Part shown: piece after piece, positions 8,349 to 15,601 of the stretch
How the letters are laid out: every line of letters starts with the position of its first letter
How positions within the stretch are numbered: the stretch's first letter is position 1
From: Methylobacterium sp. Leaf117
GTDB lineage: Bacteria > Pseudomonadota > Alphaproteobacteria > Rhizobiales > Beijerinckiaceae
Reading direction: 5' to 3'
DNA length: 38,696 nt
Assembly (NCBI RefSeq): GCF_001422985.1
Contig: NZ_LMNL01000009.1
Coordinates: 1 to 38,696 of the forward strand
Translations under genes and position numbers: made by a program
Notes under the pieces: model-generated
Databases searched by the model: none
Told to the model about the DNA's origin: nothing
The model's input: the letters and a program-made list of their open reading frames with translations, nothing else

Positions 8349-8366
8349 CGCCGATCCGTTTCGGCG
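8349..8366. promoter_or_regulatory. Inverted repeat in the lanmodulin promoter region
   Basis: A perfect inverted repeat, CGCCGA-N6-TCGGCG, lies 43 bases before the lanmodulin start codon. It overlaps a weak promoter-like pair, TTTCGC (8346-8351) and ATAGAT (8369-8374), with a 17-base spacer. It could be an operator or the base of a leader hairpin. It differs from the palindrome at 6521-6538, so a second regulator or a structural role is possible. Confidence 0.4.
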
Positions 8367-8408
8367 TGATAGATTGGCAATCGTTATTGCTGATACGGAG
8401 TTCTCTGC

Positions 8409-8822
8409 ATGTCCAACCTGTCCCGTCTCGCCGGCATCCTCGGTGCCGCCGCCCTCGCGCTTCCCCTGGCCATCCCGGCTTCGGCCAAGGAAGCCAGCAC
8501 CGCGAAGGTGATCACGATGGTCGACACCGACAACGACGGCACCATCGATCTCAAGGAAGCCCAGGCCGTGGCCGGCGCGCTGTTCGACAAGCTGGAATCC
8601 GACAAGGATGGCACTCTGGATACCAAGGAGCTCAAGGGCCGGGTCAGCAAGAAGGCCCTGAAGGCCGCCGATCCGGATTCGGACGGTACCCTGGACAAGG
8701 CCGAGTACCTCGCCCTCGTGGAGGCCCGCTTCAAGGCCGCCGATCCGGACAACGACGGCACCCTCGACGCCAAGGAGTTGAAGACCCCCGCCGGCAAGAC
8801 CCTGGTCTCGCTGCTCAAGTAA
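8409..8822 (+). CDS. lanM: Lanmodulin-type EF-hand protein
   Basis: Secreted EF-hand protein of 137 residues: a signal peptide (1-26, cleavage after IPASA) and a mature part of about 111 residues. Four 12-residue loops lie at 39-50 (DTDNDGTIDLKE), 63-74 (ESDKDGTLDTKE), 88-99 (DPDSDGTLDKAE) and 112-123 (DPDNDGTLDAKE). Aspartate at loop position 9 in all four, loops only 12-13 residues apart, linkers such as LKGRVS and a terminal PAGKTLVSLLK match lanmodulin, the periplasmic lanthanide-binding protein of Methylobacterium. Calmodulin-like proteins lack these features. Unlike the classical protein, the second-position proline is present only in loops 3 and 4, and loop 2 begins with Glu. GGAG precedes the ATG. 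It is the last gene of the set facing the two-component system and ends in strong hairpins. Lanthanide binding is inferred from family; calcium or mixed binding is possible. Confidence 0.85.
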   Translation: MSNLSRLAGILGAAALALPLAIPASAKEASTAKVITMVDTDNDGTIDLKEAQAVAGALFDKLESDKDGTLDTKELKGRVSKKALKAADPDSDGTLDKAEYLALVEARFKAADPDNDGTLDAKELKTPAGKTLVSLLK

Positions 8823-8828
8823 GTCCGA

Positions 8829-8900
8829 CCGGTGCCGAAGGCACCGGACTCCGACGCTTCCGTTCGACGGCCCGGCGCTCCACGCGCCGGGCCGTTCGCG
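8829..8900 (+). terminator. Double hairpin terminator after lanmodulin gene
   Basis: Two perfect hairpins follow the stop codon. The first is CCGGTGCC-GAA-GGCACCGG (8829-8847). The second is an 11-base-pair GC-rich stem (8868-8878 with 8884-8894) with a five-base loop, followed by TTCGCGTTT. This separates the lanmodulin transcript from the liv operon. Confidence 0.75.
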
Positions 8901-8984
8901 TTTCAGGAATCGGGGAGGCTCAAGCGTCGCGCCGCGGTGAGGATTGACCGGAGGCGTTTGTTCAGAACATTCCAGGCTGGCATG

Positions 8985-9030
8985 CCATTCGCACATGCTA
9001 TCCCCGTTCTCACATCTCATTCGCGAATGG
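8985..9030. promoter_or_regulatory. Palindromic repeats upstream of the liv operon
   Basis: A perfect 12-base palindrome, CATTCGCGAATG (9018-9029), lies 28 bases before livH. Its right half GCGAATGG also pairs with CCATTCGC at 8985-8992. A loose promoter-like TTGACC (8944-8949) lies further upstream. This arrangement fits a dimeric repressor or activator (for example an Lrp- or GntR-type regulator of amino acid uptake), but the regulator is not in the window. Confidence 0.4.
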
Positions 9031-9057
9031 CCGCGGCGTCGAAACGAAGGCCGGTAC

Positions 9058-9975
9058 ATGGAATTTTTCGCCCAGCAGTTCATCAACGGCCTGACGCTCG
9101 GGTCGATCTACGGGCTGATCGCGCTCGGCTACACCATGGTCTTCGGCATCATCGGCATGGTGAACTTCGCCCACGGCGACGTCTTCATGCTGTCATCCTT
9201 CATCGCGCTGATCTTCTTCCTGATCCTGACCACCTGGCTCGGACTCACATCGGTCGCCCTGGTGTTCCTCATCGTGCTGGTCCTGGCGATGATCCTGACC
9301 GCGCTCTGGGGCTGGGCCATCGAGCGGGTAGCCTACCGTCCCTTGCGCGGCTCGTTCCGCCTCGCACCGCTGATCTCGGCCATCGGCGTCTCGATCTTCC
9401 TGTCGAACTTCGTCCAGGTGGTGCAGGGCGCCCGCAACAAGCCGGTTCCGCCCCTCGTCCGCGACGTGATCGTGCTGTACCAAAACGAGCAATACACCGT
9501 GACCCTGTCCTACAAGCAGGCGATCATCATGACGACGACGGCGCTCCTGCTCGCCGGCTTCTGGTACCTCGTCCAGCGTACCTCGTTCGGCCGGGCCCAG
9601 CGCGCCTGTGAGCAGGACCGGCGCATGGCGGCCTTGCTCGGCATCAACGTCGACCGGACCATCTCGCTGACCTTCGTGCTGGGCGCCGCCCTCGCCGCCG
9701 TCGCCGGAACCCTCTACCTCCTCTATTACGGTGTGGTCTCGTTCTCGGACGGGTTCGTGCCCGGCGTGAAAGCCTTCACGGCGGCGGTGCTCGGCGGTAT
9801 CGGCTCGCTTCCCGGCGCCGTCCTCGGCGGGCTGATCATCGGGCTGATCGAGACCTTCTGGTCGGCCTATTTCTCCATCGAGTACAAGGACGTGGCCGCG
9901 TTCCTCATCCTCATCGTGGTGCTCATCTTCAAACCATCCGGCATCCTCGGACGCCCCGAAGTCGAGAAGGTCTGA
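9058..9975 (+). CDS. livH: Branched-chain amino acid ABC transporter permease LivH
   Basis: Inner-membrane permease of 305 residues. It forms the translocation channel with LivM for leucine, isoleucine and valine or related amino acids (the HAAT family). The N-terminus FFAQQFINGLTLGSIYGLIALGY and the segment GMVNFAHGD are hallmark LivH sequences. The EAA-type cytoplasmic loop near residue 185-205 (RACEQDRRMAALLGIN) contacts the ATPases. About eight hydrophobic segments are visible. I chose the ATG at 9058, where homology begins and GAAGG lies upstream; a frame open from 8944 would add 38 unsupported residues. It opens a tight operon, with livM starting three bases after its stop codon. Confidence 0.95.
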   Translation: MEFFAQQFINGLTLGSIYGLIALGYTMVFGIIGMVNFAHGDVFMLSSFIALIFFLILTTWLGLTSVALVFLIVLVLAMILTALWGWAIERVAYRPLRGSFRLAPLISAIGVSIFLSNFVQVVQGARNKPVPPLVRDVIVLYQNEQYTVTLSYKQAIIMTTTALLLAGFWYLVQRTSFGRAQRACEQDRRMAALLGINVDRTISLTFVLGAALAAVAGTLYLLYYGVVSFSDGFVPGVKAFTAAVLGGIGSLPGAVLGGLIIGLIETFWSAYFSIEYKDVAAFLILIVVLIFKPSGILGRPEVEKV

Positions 9976-9978
9976 ACC

Positions 9979-11349
9979 ATGGCCACAGGATCGACCATCG
10001 GCGCGGTGGCCCCCACCGTCGCCCGGCGCTCCGGCGCGGCGCTCCCTGAGATGCTCAAGGATTCGGCCCTCTTCGCCCTGGTGACGCTCGGGTTGAGCAT
10101 TCCCGTGGTGGCCTACCGCACCGATCTCGGGCAGGGCACCGGCCTCGAACTCACCGGCCGCTGGGGCGTCGTCGCGGGCTTGTGTCTCGCCGTGTTCGTG
10201 CTGCGCCTCGGCCAGCGCCTGCTGCTCGGCGAGGTCGCGCGCCGGCGGGAAGTCCACCGTCTCGCGACCCTCGATGCGGCGCCGGTCGCGAGGCGGGCCG
10301 GCCGCGTGCTCGGTCCGGTGACGCTCGCCGTCGCGCTGACCCTGCCGCTGCTCGCCGCCCTCGGTTCGGGCGGCCTGTCGGAGGGGCGCTACTGGATCGA
10401 TCTCGGCATTCTCATCCTCACCTACGTCATGCTCGGATGGGGCCTGAACATCGTCGTCGGCCTCGCCGGGCTGCTCGACCTCGGCTACGTCGCCTTCTAC
10501 GCCGTGGGCGCCTATTCCTACGCGCTGCTCTCCACGGTGTTCGGGCTCTCGTTCTGGATCTGCCTGCCGCTGGCCGGCCTGTTCGCCGCCGCCTTCGGTG
10601 TGCTCCTCGGCTTCCCGGTACTGCGCCTGCGCGGCGACTACCTCGCCATCGTGACGCTCGCCTTCGGCGAGATCATCCGCCTCGTTCTCATCAACTGGGT
10701 CGACTTCTCCGGCGGCGCCGCCGGCCTGTCCTCGATCCCCCGCGCCAGCTTCTTCGGCATCCCGTTCACGGCCGGGGAGGGCGGGTTCGCCCAGACCTTC
10801 GGGCTGAGCTTCAGCCCGATGCACCGGATCGTCTTCCTCTACTACCTGATCCTCGCCCTGGCGCTGATCACCAACCTGGTGACGCTCCGCATGCGCCGCC
10901 TGCCGCTGGGCCGCGCCTGGGAGGCCCTGCGCGAGGATGAGATCGCTTGCCGCTCGCTCGGCATCGACACCACCATGACCAAGCTCACCGCCTTCGCGCT
11001 CGGCGCCATGTTCGCGGGCTTCGCCGGCTCGTTCTTCGCCGTGCGCCAGGGCTTCGTCAGCCCCGAGAGCTTCAACTTCCTCGAGAGCGCGATCATTCTG
11101 GCGATCGTGGTGCTGGGCGGCATGGGCAGCCAGATCGGCGTTGCCATCGCCGCCATCGTGATGGTCGGCGCGCCGGAACTGCTGCGTAATCTCACCTTCC
11201 TCAAGGCGGTATTCGGCGAGGGCTTCGACCCGAACGAGTACCGCCTGCTGCTGTTCGGCCTCGCCATGGTCTGCATGATGGTCTGGCGCCCGCGCGGGTT
11301 GATTTCCGAGCGCTCGCCCTCGGTCCGCCTGGGAGGGCGCACCGCATGA
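9979..11349 (+). CDS. livM: Branched-chain amino acid ABC transporter permease LivM
   Basis: Second permease of the branched-chain amino acid importer, 456 residues. The first 130 residues form an N-terminal extension with extra hydrophobic helices, as in long LivM proteins. The conserved core begins near ILTYVMLGWGLNIVVGLAGLLDLGYVAFYAVGAY, followed by LRGDYLAIVTLAFGEIIRL. The ATPase-contacting loop is GRAWEALREDEIACRSLGID. It starts three bases after livH and its stop overlaps the livG start (ATGA), so translation is coupled. It assembles with LivH in the inner membrane. Confidence 0.94.
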   Translation: MATGSTIGAVAPTVARRSGAALPEMLKDSALFALVTLGLSIPVVAYRTDLGQGTGLELTGRWGVVAGLCLAVFVLRLGQRLLLGEVARRREVHRLATLDAAPVARRAGRVLGPVTLAVALTLPLLAALGSGGLSEGRYWIDLGILILTYVMLGWGLNIVVGLAGLLDLGYVAFYAVGAYSYALLSTVFGLSFWICLPLAGLFAAAFGVLLGFPVLRLRGDYLAIVTLAFGEIIRLVLINWVDFSGGAAGLSSIPRASFFGIPFTAGEGGFAQTFGLSFSPMHRIVFLYYLILALALITNLVTLRMRRLPLGRAWEALREDEIACRSLGIDTTMTKLTAFALGAMFAGFAGSFFAVRQGFVSPESFNFLESAIILAIVVLGGMGSQIGVAIAAIVMVGAPELLRNLTFLKAVFGEGFDPNEYRLLLFGLAMVCMMVWRPRGLISERSPSVRLGGRTA

Positions 11350-12266
11350 GCCTCGCCACCGGCACCACCCGCCTCGCCACGCTGCAGGACGCGCCGCCGG
11401 CCGCGATTTCCGGCGGCCCGGCCGACCCGATCCTGGTGGTCGACCACCTTACCATGCGGTTCGGCGGCCTCACCGCCGTGGGCGACCTGTCGTTCGAGGT
11501 CGGGCGCGGCGACATCACCGCGCTAATCGGTCCGAACGGCGCCGGCAAGACCACGGTCTTCAACTGCATCACCGGCTTCTACAAGCCGACCGAGGGCATG
11601 ATCCGCTTGTCGCAGGCGGGTGGCGAGACCTACCTGCTGGAGCGCCTGCCGGGCCACGACGTCAACCGCCTCGCCCGGGTCGCCCGCACCTTCCAGAACA
11701 TCCGGCTGTTCCCGCAGATGACCGTGCTGGAGAACCTGCTGGTGGCCATGCACAAGCCGCTGATGCGGGCGTCCGGCTTCTCGCTCGCGGGCATCCTCGG
11801 CCTGCCGGGCTATCGCCGCGCGCAGGATCAGGCCATCGCCAAGGCCGCCGGCTGGATCGAACGCATCGGCCTGACCCACCGGGCCGACGAGCCGGCGGGC
11901 GACCTGCCCTATGGCGACCAGCGCCGCCTGGAGATCGCCCGCGCCATGTGCACCGACCCGGTGCTGCTCTGCCTCGACGAGCCGGCGGCCGGCCTCAACC
12001 CGCGGGAATCGGCCGATCTCAACACCCTGCTGCGGATGATCCGCGACGAGTACGACACCTCGGTCCTGCTGATCGAGCACGACATGTCGGTGGTGATGCA
12101 GATCTCCGACCGCATCGTGGTGCTCGACTACGGCATCAAGATCGCGGACGGCACGCCGGACGAGATCCGCAACGACACCCGGGTGATCGCGGCCTATCTC
12201 GGCGTCGACGACGAGGAGGTGGCGGCGGTGGAAGCGGAAGTCGGTCTGGCGGGAATAACGGCATGA
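11346..12266 (+). CDS. livG: Branched-chain amino acid ABC transporter ATP-binding protein LivG
   Basis: ATPase subunit of 306 residues that powers import through LivHM. Walker A is GPNGAGKTT (about residues 59-67). The ABC signature takes the LivG-type form LPYGDQRRLEIARA, Walker B is VLLCLDEPAAGL, and the switch histidine is in LLIEHDMSVV. The C-terminal TPDEIRNDTRVIAAYLG motif is typical of LivG. An N-terminal stretch of about 25 residues precedes the conserved domain. It overlaps livM and livF by ATGA at both ends. Confidence 0.95.
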   Translation: MSLATGTTRLATLQDAPPAAISGGPADPILVVDHLTMRFGGLTAVGDLSFEVGRGDITALIGPNGAGKTTVFNCITGFYKPTEGMIRLSQAGGETYLLERLPGHDVNRLARVARTFQNIRLFPQMTVLENLLVAMHKPLMRASGFSLAGILGLPGYRRAQDQAIAKAAGWIERIGLTHRADEPAGDLPYGDQRRLEIARAMCTDPVLLCLDEPAAGLNPRESADLNTLLRMIRDEYDTSVLLIEHDMSVVMQISDRIVVLDYGIKIADGTPDEIRNDTRVIAAYLGVDDEEVAAVEAEVGLAGITA

Positions 12267-13060
12267 GCGTCGCGGGCATCAACGTGCTGGTGGACGAGAC
12301 CCGCGCCCGGATGGGGAAGACCGACGGGGAGGGCGCGAAAGCGCCGCTGCTCAGCGTGCGCGGCGTCTCGGCCTATTACGGCAGCATCCGCGCCCTGAAG
12401 GGCGTCGACATCGACGTGCACGAGGGTGAAATCGTCGCCCTGATCGGGGCCAACGGGGCCGGCAAGTCGACCCTGATGATGACCATCTTCGGCCAGCCCC
12501 AGGCGCGCGAAGGCTCCATCACCTTCGCGGGCCAGGACATCACGAAGCTGCCGACCCACGAGATCGCCCGGCTCAACCTAGCCCAATCTCCCGAAGGTCG
12601 GCGCATCTTCTCCCGCATGACGGTGCGCGAGAACCTGCAGATGGGCGCGGCCGTCAACGGCGGCAAGCACTTCGCCGAGGACCTCGAGCGCATGTGCACC
12701 CTGTTCCCGCGCCTGCGGGAGCGCATCGATCAGCGCGGCGGCACCATGTCGGGGGGCGAGCAGCAGATGCTCGCCATCGCCCGTGCCCTGATGAGCCGGC
12801 CGCGCCTGCTCATGCTCGATGAGCCCTCGCTCGGATTGGCGCCCCTGGTGGTCAAGCAGATCTTCTCCGCCGTGCGCGACCTCAACGCCCGCGAGGGCCT
12901 GACCGTGTTCATCGTCGAACAGAACGCCTATCATGCCCTCAAGCTCGCGCATCGCGGCTACGTCATGGTCACGGGGGCGGTCACGATGAGCGGCACCGGT
13001 CAGGCGCTCCTCGACGACCCGCAGGTGAAGGCCGCCTACCTCGAGGGGGGATCGCATTGA
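12263..13060 (+). CDS. livF: Branched-chain amino acid ABC transporter ATP-binding protein LivF
   Basis: Second ATPase subunit, 265 residues. Walker A is GANGAGKST, the signature MSGGEQQMLAIARAL, Walker B LLMLDEPSLGL, and the switch H is replaced by Q in FIVEQNA, as is usual for LivF. LAQSPEGRRIFSRMTVRENL is a typical LivF Q-loop region. I chose the ATG at 12263, in ATGA overlap with livG; the same frame is open further upstream, but that part is inside livG. About 30 residues precede the ABC domain, slightly more than common. It pairs with LivG on the cytoplasmic face of LivHM. Confidence 0.94.
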   Translation: MSVAGINVLVDETRARMGKTDGEGAKAPLLSVRGVSAYYGSIRALKGVDIDVHEGEIVALIGANGAGKSTLMMTIFGQPQAREGSITFAGQDITKLPTHEIARLNLAQSPEGRRIFSRMTVRENLQMGAAVNGGKHFAEDLERMCTLFPRLRERIDQRGGTMSGGEQQMLAIARALMSRPRLLMLDEPSLGLAPLVVKQIFSAVRDLNAREGLTVFIVEQNAYHALKLAHRGYVMVTGAVTMSGTGQALLDDPQVKAAYLEGGSH

Positions 13061-13428
13061 GCATGGCCGATGGTTTCAGCCTCGATCTGCGTACCCTGGG
13101 CATCTTCCTCCTGATTACCGTGGCGATGGGGGGCGGTGCCGCCTGGATGACGGGCAGCGGACTCGCCCGCGGCTGGCGCCCGTTCTGGCACTGCGCCCTG
13201 GCCCTGCTGCTGATCGCGGCGGTGACGCGGTTCCTGCACTACGCGCTGTTCGAGGACCCGCTGCTGTCGCTTCCGGCCTATCTGGTCGACGCGGTGGTTG
13301 TCCTGGCCATCGGGGCCGTGGCCTATCGCTACACCCGCACCGGACAGATGACCCGGCAATATGCCTGGCTCTACGAGCGCACCGGACCGCTGAGCTGGCG
13401 GGACCGGACGAGCGCGCCGACGCCGTGA
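13057..13428 (+). CDS. Small membrane protein in the liv operon (DUF6867-like)
   Basis: Protein of 123 residues with three predicted membrane helices (about 12-32, 45-63 and 75-95) and a hydrophilic C-terminus containing RQYAWLYERTGPLSWRDR. It is placed between livF and livK with its start overlapping the livF stop, so it is co-translated with the transporter. I recall proteins of this kind in rhizobial liv operons under the name DUF6867, but this cannot be confirmed here. The start is either TTG 13057, six bases after a G-rich ribosome binding site, or ATG 13063. Its role is unknown; an accessory subunit of the importer is a reasonable guess. Confidence 0.75.
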   Translation: MSMADGFSLDLRTLGIFLLITVAMGGGAAWMTGSGLARGWRPFWHCALALLLIAAVTRFLHYALFEDPLLSLPAYLVDAVVVLAIGAVAYRYTRTGQMTRQYAWLYERTGPLSWRDRTSAPTP

Positions 13429-13514
13429 CGGCGCGGCGCGAGACCACACCGCGTTTTGGCGACCGTACCGGCGAAGCGAACGCCCGGTCCGGCGCCTGAA
13501 GAGGGGAAACGAGC

Positions 13515-14636
13515 ATGAAGTCACTGTTTTCAGCCGGTGTCGCCCTCAGCCTGATGCTGGCGGCAACCGCCGCTCAGGCCGAGATCAAGATCGGCGTCGT
13601 GGTTCCCGTCACCGGCCCGAACGCCGCCTTCGGTGCACAGATCAAGACCGGGGCCCAGCAGGCCATCGCCGACATCAACAAGGCCGGCGGCGTCAATGGC
13701 GAGAAGTTGGTGATGACAGTGGGCGACGACGCCTCCGACCCGAAGCAGGGCGTGTCGGTCGCCAACAAGTTCGCCTCCGAGGGCGTGAAGGCCGTGGTCG
13801 GCGCCTTCAACTCAGGCGTCTCCATCCCGGTCTCGGACGTGCTGCAGGAAGCCGGCATCGTCGAGGTCAGCCCGGCCTCCACGGCGATCAAGTATACCGA
13901 GCGCGGCAACTGGAATACTTTCCGCACCTGCGGTCGCGACGACCAGCAGGGCGCGGTGGCGGGCGCCTACCTCGCCGACAAGTTCAAGGGCAAGAAGATC
14001 GCCTTCGTCCACGACAAGACCCCCTACGGCAAGGGCTTGGCCGACGAGACCCTGAAGGCCCTCAAGGCCAAGGGTGGCACCAACGTGCTCTATGAGGGAA
14101 TCAACCCGGGCGAGAAGGATTTCTCGGCTCTGGTCTCCAAACTGAAGCAAGCCAATGTCGACGTGGTCTATTTCGGTGGCCTCTACACCGAGGCGGGCCT
14201 GCTGATCCGCCAGATGCGCGACCAGAGCCTCAACGCACCGCTGATGGGGGGTGACGGCATCGCCGACCGCGAGTTCGCCCAGGTGGCGGGCCCGGGCTCC
14301 GACGGCACCCTGATGACCTTCTCGCCGGATGCCCGCAAGAATCCGAAGTCCAAGGCCACGGTCGACGCCTTCAAGGCGATCAACTTCGATCCCGAAGGCT
14401 ACACGCTCTACTCCTACGCCGCCATGCAGATCCTGGCTGACGCGATGAAGGCGACGAAGTCGACCGACGGCCAGAAGGTCGCCGCCTACATGCACGAGGG
14501 CAAGCCCTTCAGCACGGTGATCGGCGACATCTCGTACGACAAGAAGGGCGACATCACCCGGCCGGACTACGTGATGTACATGTGGAAGAAGGGCGCCGAC
14601 GGCTCCATCAACTACGCCGGCAACGAACAGCCGTAG
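13515..14636 (+). CDS. livK: Branched-chain amino acid substrate-binding protein
   Basis: Periplasmic binding protein of 373 residues (LivJ/LivK, type I periplasmic fold) that delivers ligand to LivHMGF. The signal peptide covers residues 1-22 (ATAAQA, then EIKIG). The mature start IKIGVVVPVTGPNAAFG and the ligand-pocket segment VEVSPASTA are typical, as are FRTCGRDDQQG and KIAFVHDKTPYGKGL. The ATG is preceded by GAGGGGAAACGAGC. It lies 86 bases after the small membrane protein gene and closes the operon, ending in a strong terminator. The exact ligand (leucine, all branched-chain, or a related amide) cannot be told from sequence. Confidence 0.95.
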   Translation: MKSLFSAGVALSLMLAATAAQAEIKIGVVVPVTGPNAAFGAQIKTGAQQAIADINKAGGVNGEKLVMTVGDDASDPKQGVSVANKFASEGVKAVVGAFNSGVSIPVSDVLQEAGIVEVSPASTAIKYTERGNWNTFRTCGRDDQQGAVAGAYLADKFKGKKIAFVHDKTPYGKGLADETLKALKAKGGTNVLYEGINPGEKDFSALVSKLKQANVDVVYFGGLYTEAGLLIRQMRDQSLNAPLMGGDGIADREFAQVAGPGSDGTLMTFSPDARKNPKSKATVDAFKAINFDPEGYTLYSYAAMQILADAMKATKSTDGQKVAAYMHEGKPFSTVIGDISYDKKGDITRPDYVMYMWKKGADGSINYAGNEQP

Positions 14637-14655
14637 GCCGGGACGCACCGACGGG

Positions 14656-14695
14656 GAGGCCGGGGGGAACGCATCCCCCGGCCTCTCCTATTTTC
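14656..14695 (+). terminator. Rho-independent terminator of the liv operon
   Basis: A perfect 11-base-pair stem (14656-14666 with 14675-14685) has an eight-base loop and is followed by TCCTATTTTC. It lies 20 bases after the livK stop codon. Confidence 0.85.
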
Positions 14696-14838
14696 AGGGC
14701 TGACCATCGACACCACGCTTCCCCCGCGACCACGCGCGCACCCAATCCGCCGGGAACGGCGCCCACCGCCGGCCGGTTGGCTGAGAACGATCGCGAAGCG
14801 CCGGACAAGGCGCCGAGCCCTCATCAGTGGGAGCAGAC

Positions 14839-15039
14839 ATGTCGAACAAGCATCTGAAGACCGATGTCCCAAGCGATGCCGATTTGAAGGGCAATCCAGG
14901 CATCGGCGCATCGAAGGGCATGACGGGGCGCGACCCGGAGGACATCGCGGCGGATTCGAACTTCGAAGGCGATGTCGACAACGAGACCACGCCCGAGGGC
15001 GGGATCGACCCAAGCCATCGGCCGCGCAAGAACGCCTGA
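14839..15039 (+). CDS. Small acidic hydrophilic protein
   Basis: Hypothetical protein of 66 residues, rich in Asp, Asn, Gly and Pro, with no membrane segment or cysteine and probably intrinsically disordered. The ATG at 14839 follows GTGGGAGCAGAC, a good ribosome binding site. An upstream in-frame start would lose that spacing. It stands alone between the liv terminator and the next small gene. I do not recognise a family; the sequence pattern (DPEDIAADSNFEGDVDNE) looks like a real coding sequence rather than a shadow frame. Confidence 0.6.
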   Translation: MSNKHLKTDVPSDADLKGNPGIGASKGMTGRDPEDIAADSNFEGDVDNETTPEGGIDPSHRPRKNA

Positions 15040-15223
15040 CCACAAACCCGCTGCCGGATCTTCGATCGCGGCCCCCGCCGCGATCTCTCCGATGCGTGGT
15101 CCCGTCATCCCGCTACCGCATGGCAGATGCGCCGGAACCGGGCAGCGGCAGGATTCACGAATCCGTGTTCCTCAGGTACCCCAAGCTGTGCCTTATCCGC
15201 GGCACGCTGCTTGAGGAGCCTGG

Positions 15224-15412
15224 ATGAGCAAAGACGTGCAGCACGATCGCCCCGACTCGCCGCTCGCATCTGTCTCTGACGAGATTTTCCCGCAAACCCT
15301 CTCCCGAAAGCCGGACACGCCCGCCGACGACATCGCTTCCAATCCGGTCGCGTGTGAACCGCCCTCCACCTTCGACAGCGACAGCTTCGAGGGCTTCGGC
15401 TCCTTCGGTTGA
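15224..15412 (+). CDS. Short hydrophilic hypothetical protein
   Basis: A 62-residue open frame with a well-placed GAGGAG ribosome binding site five bases before the ATG. The product is acidic and rich in Ser, Pro and Asp, and ends in a Phe/Gly-rich tail (FEGFGSFG). It has no recognisable domain and no signal peptide. Reality as a gene is supported only by the start region and the lack of a better frame on either strand; it could be spurious. Confidence 0.4.
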   Translation: MSKDVQHDRPDSPLASVSDEIFPQTLSRKPDTPADDIASNPVACEPPSTFDSDSFEGFGSFG

Positions 15413-15601
15413 GCCACGGCGTCCCGTTGCGAGCACGCGATGCGCGGTGGCTGCGGGACGCCTCCGACCGGGCGAGGGGCACCTCGCATCCGGATCGTCC
15501 CAAAGGATTCGGCGGTTTCCAGGCCTGTGGTGCCCCGTGTCAGCCCCGATCCCGCCACGTTCCCGCGCACAGTGCGCCCATCGCACCACCCGGGAATGCC
15601 G

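Noticed and set aside
9193..10824. A 543-residue minus-strand frame across livH and livM
   Set aside because: Composition is mostly Glu, Gly, Arg and Gln with no fold-like pattern; it is a shadow of the permease genes.
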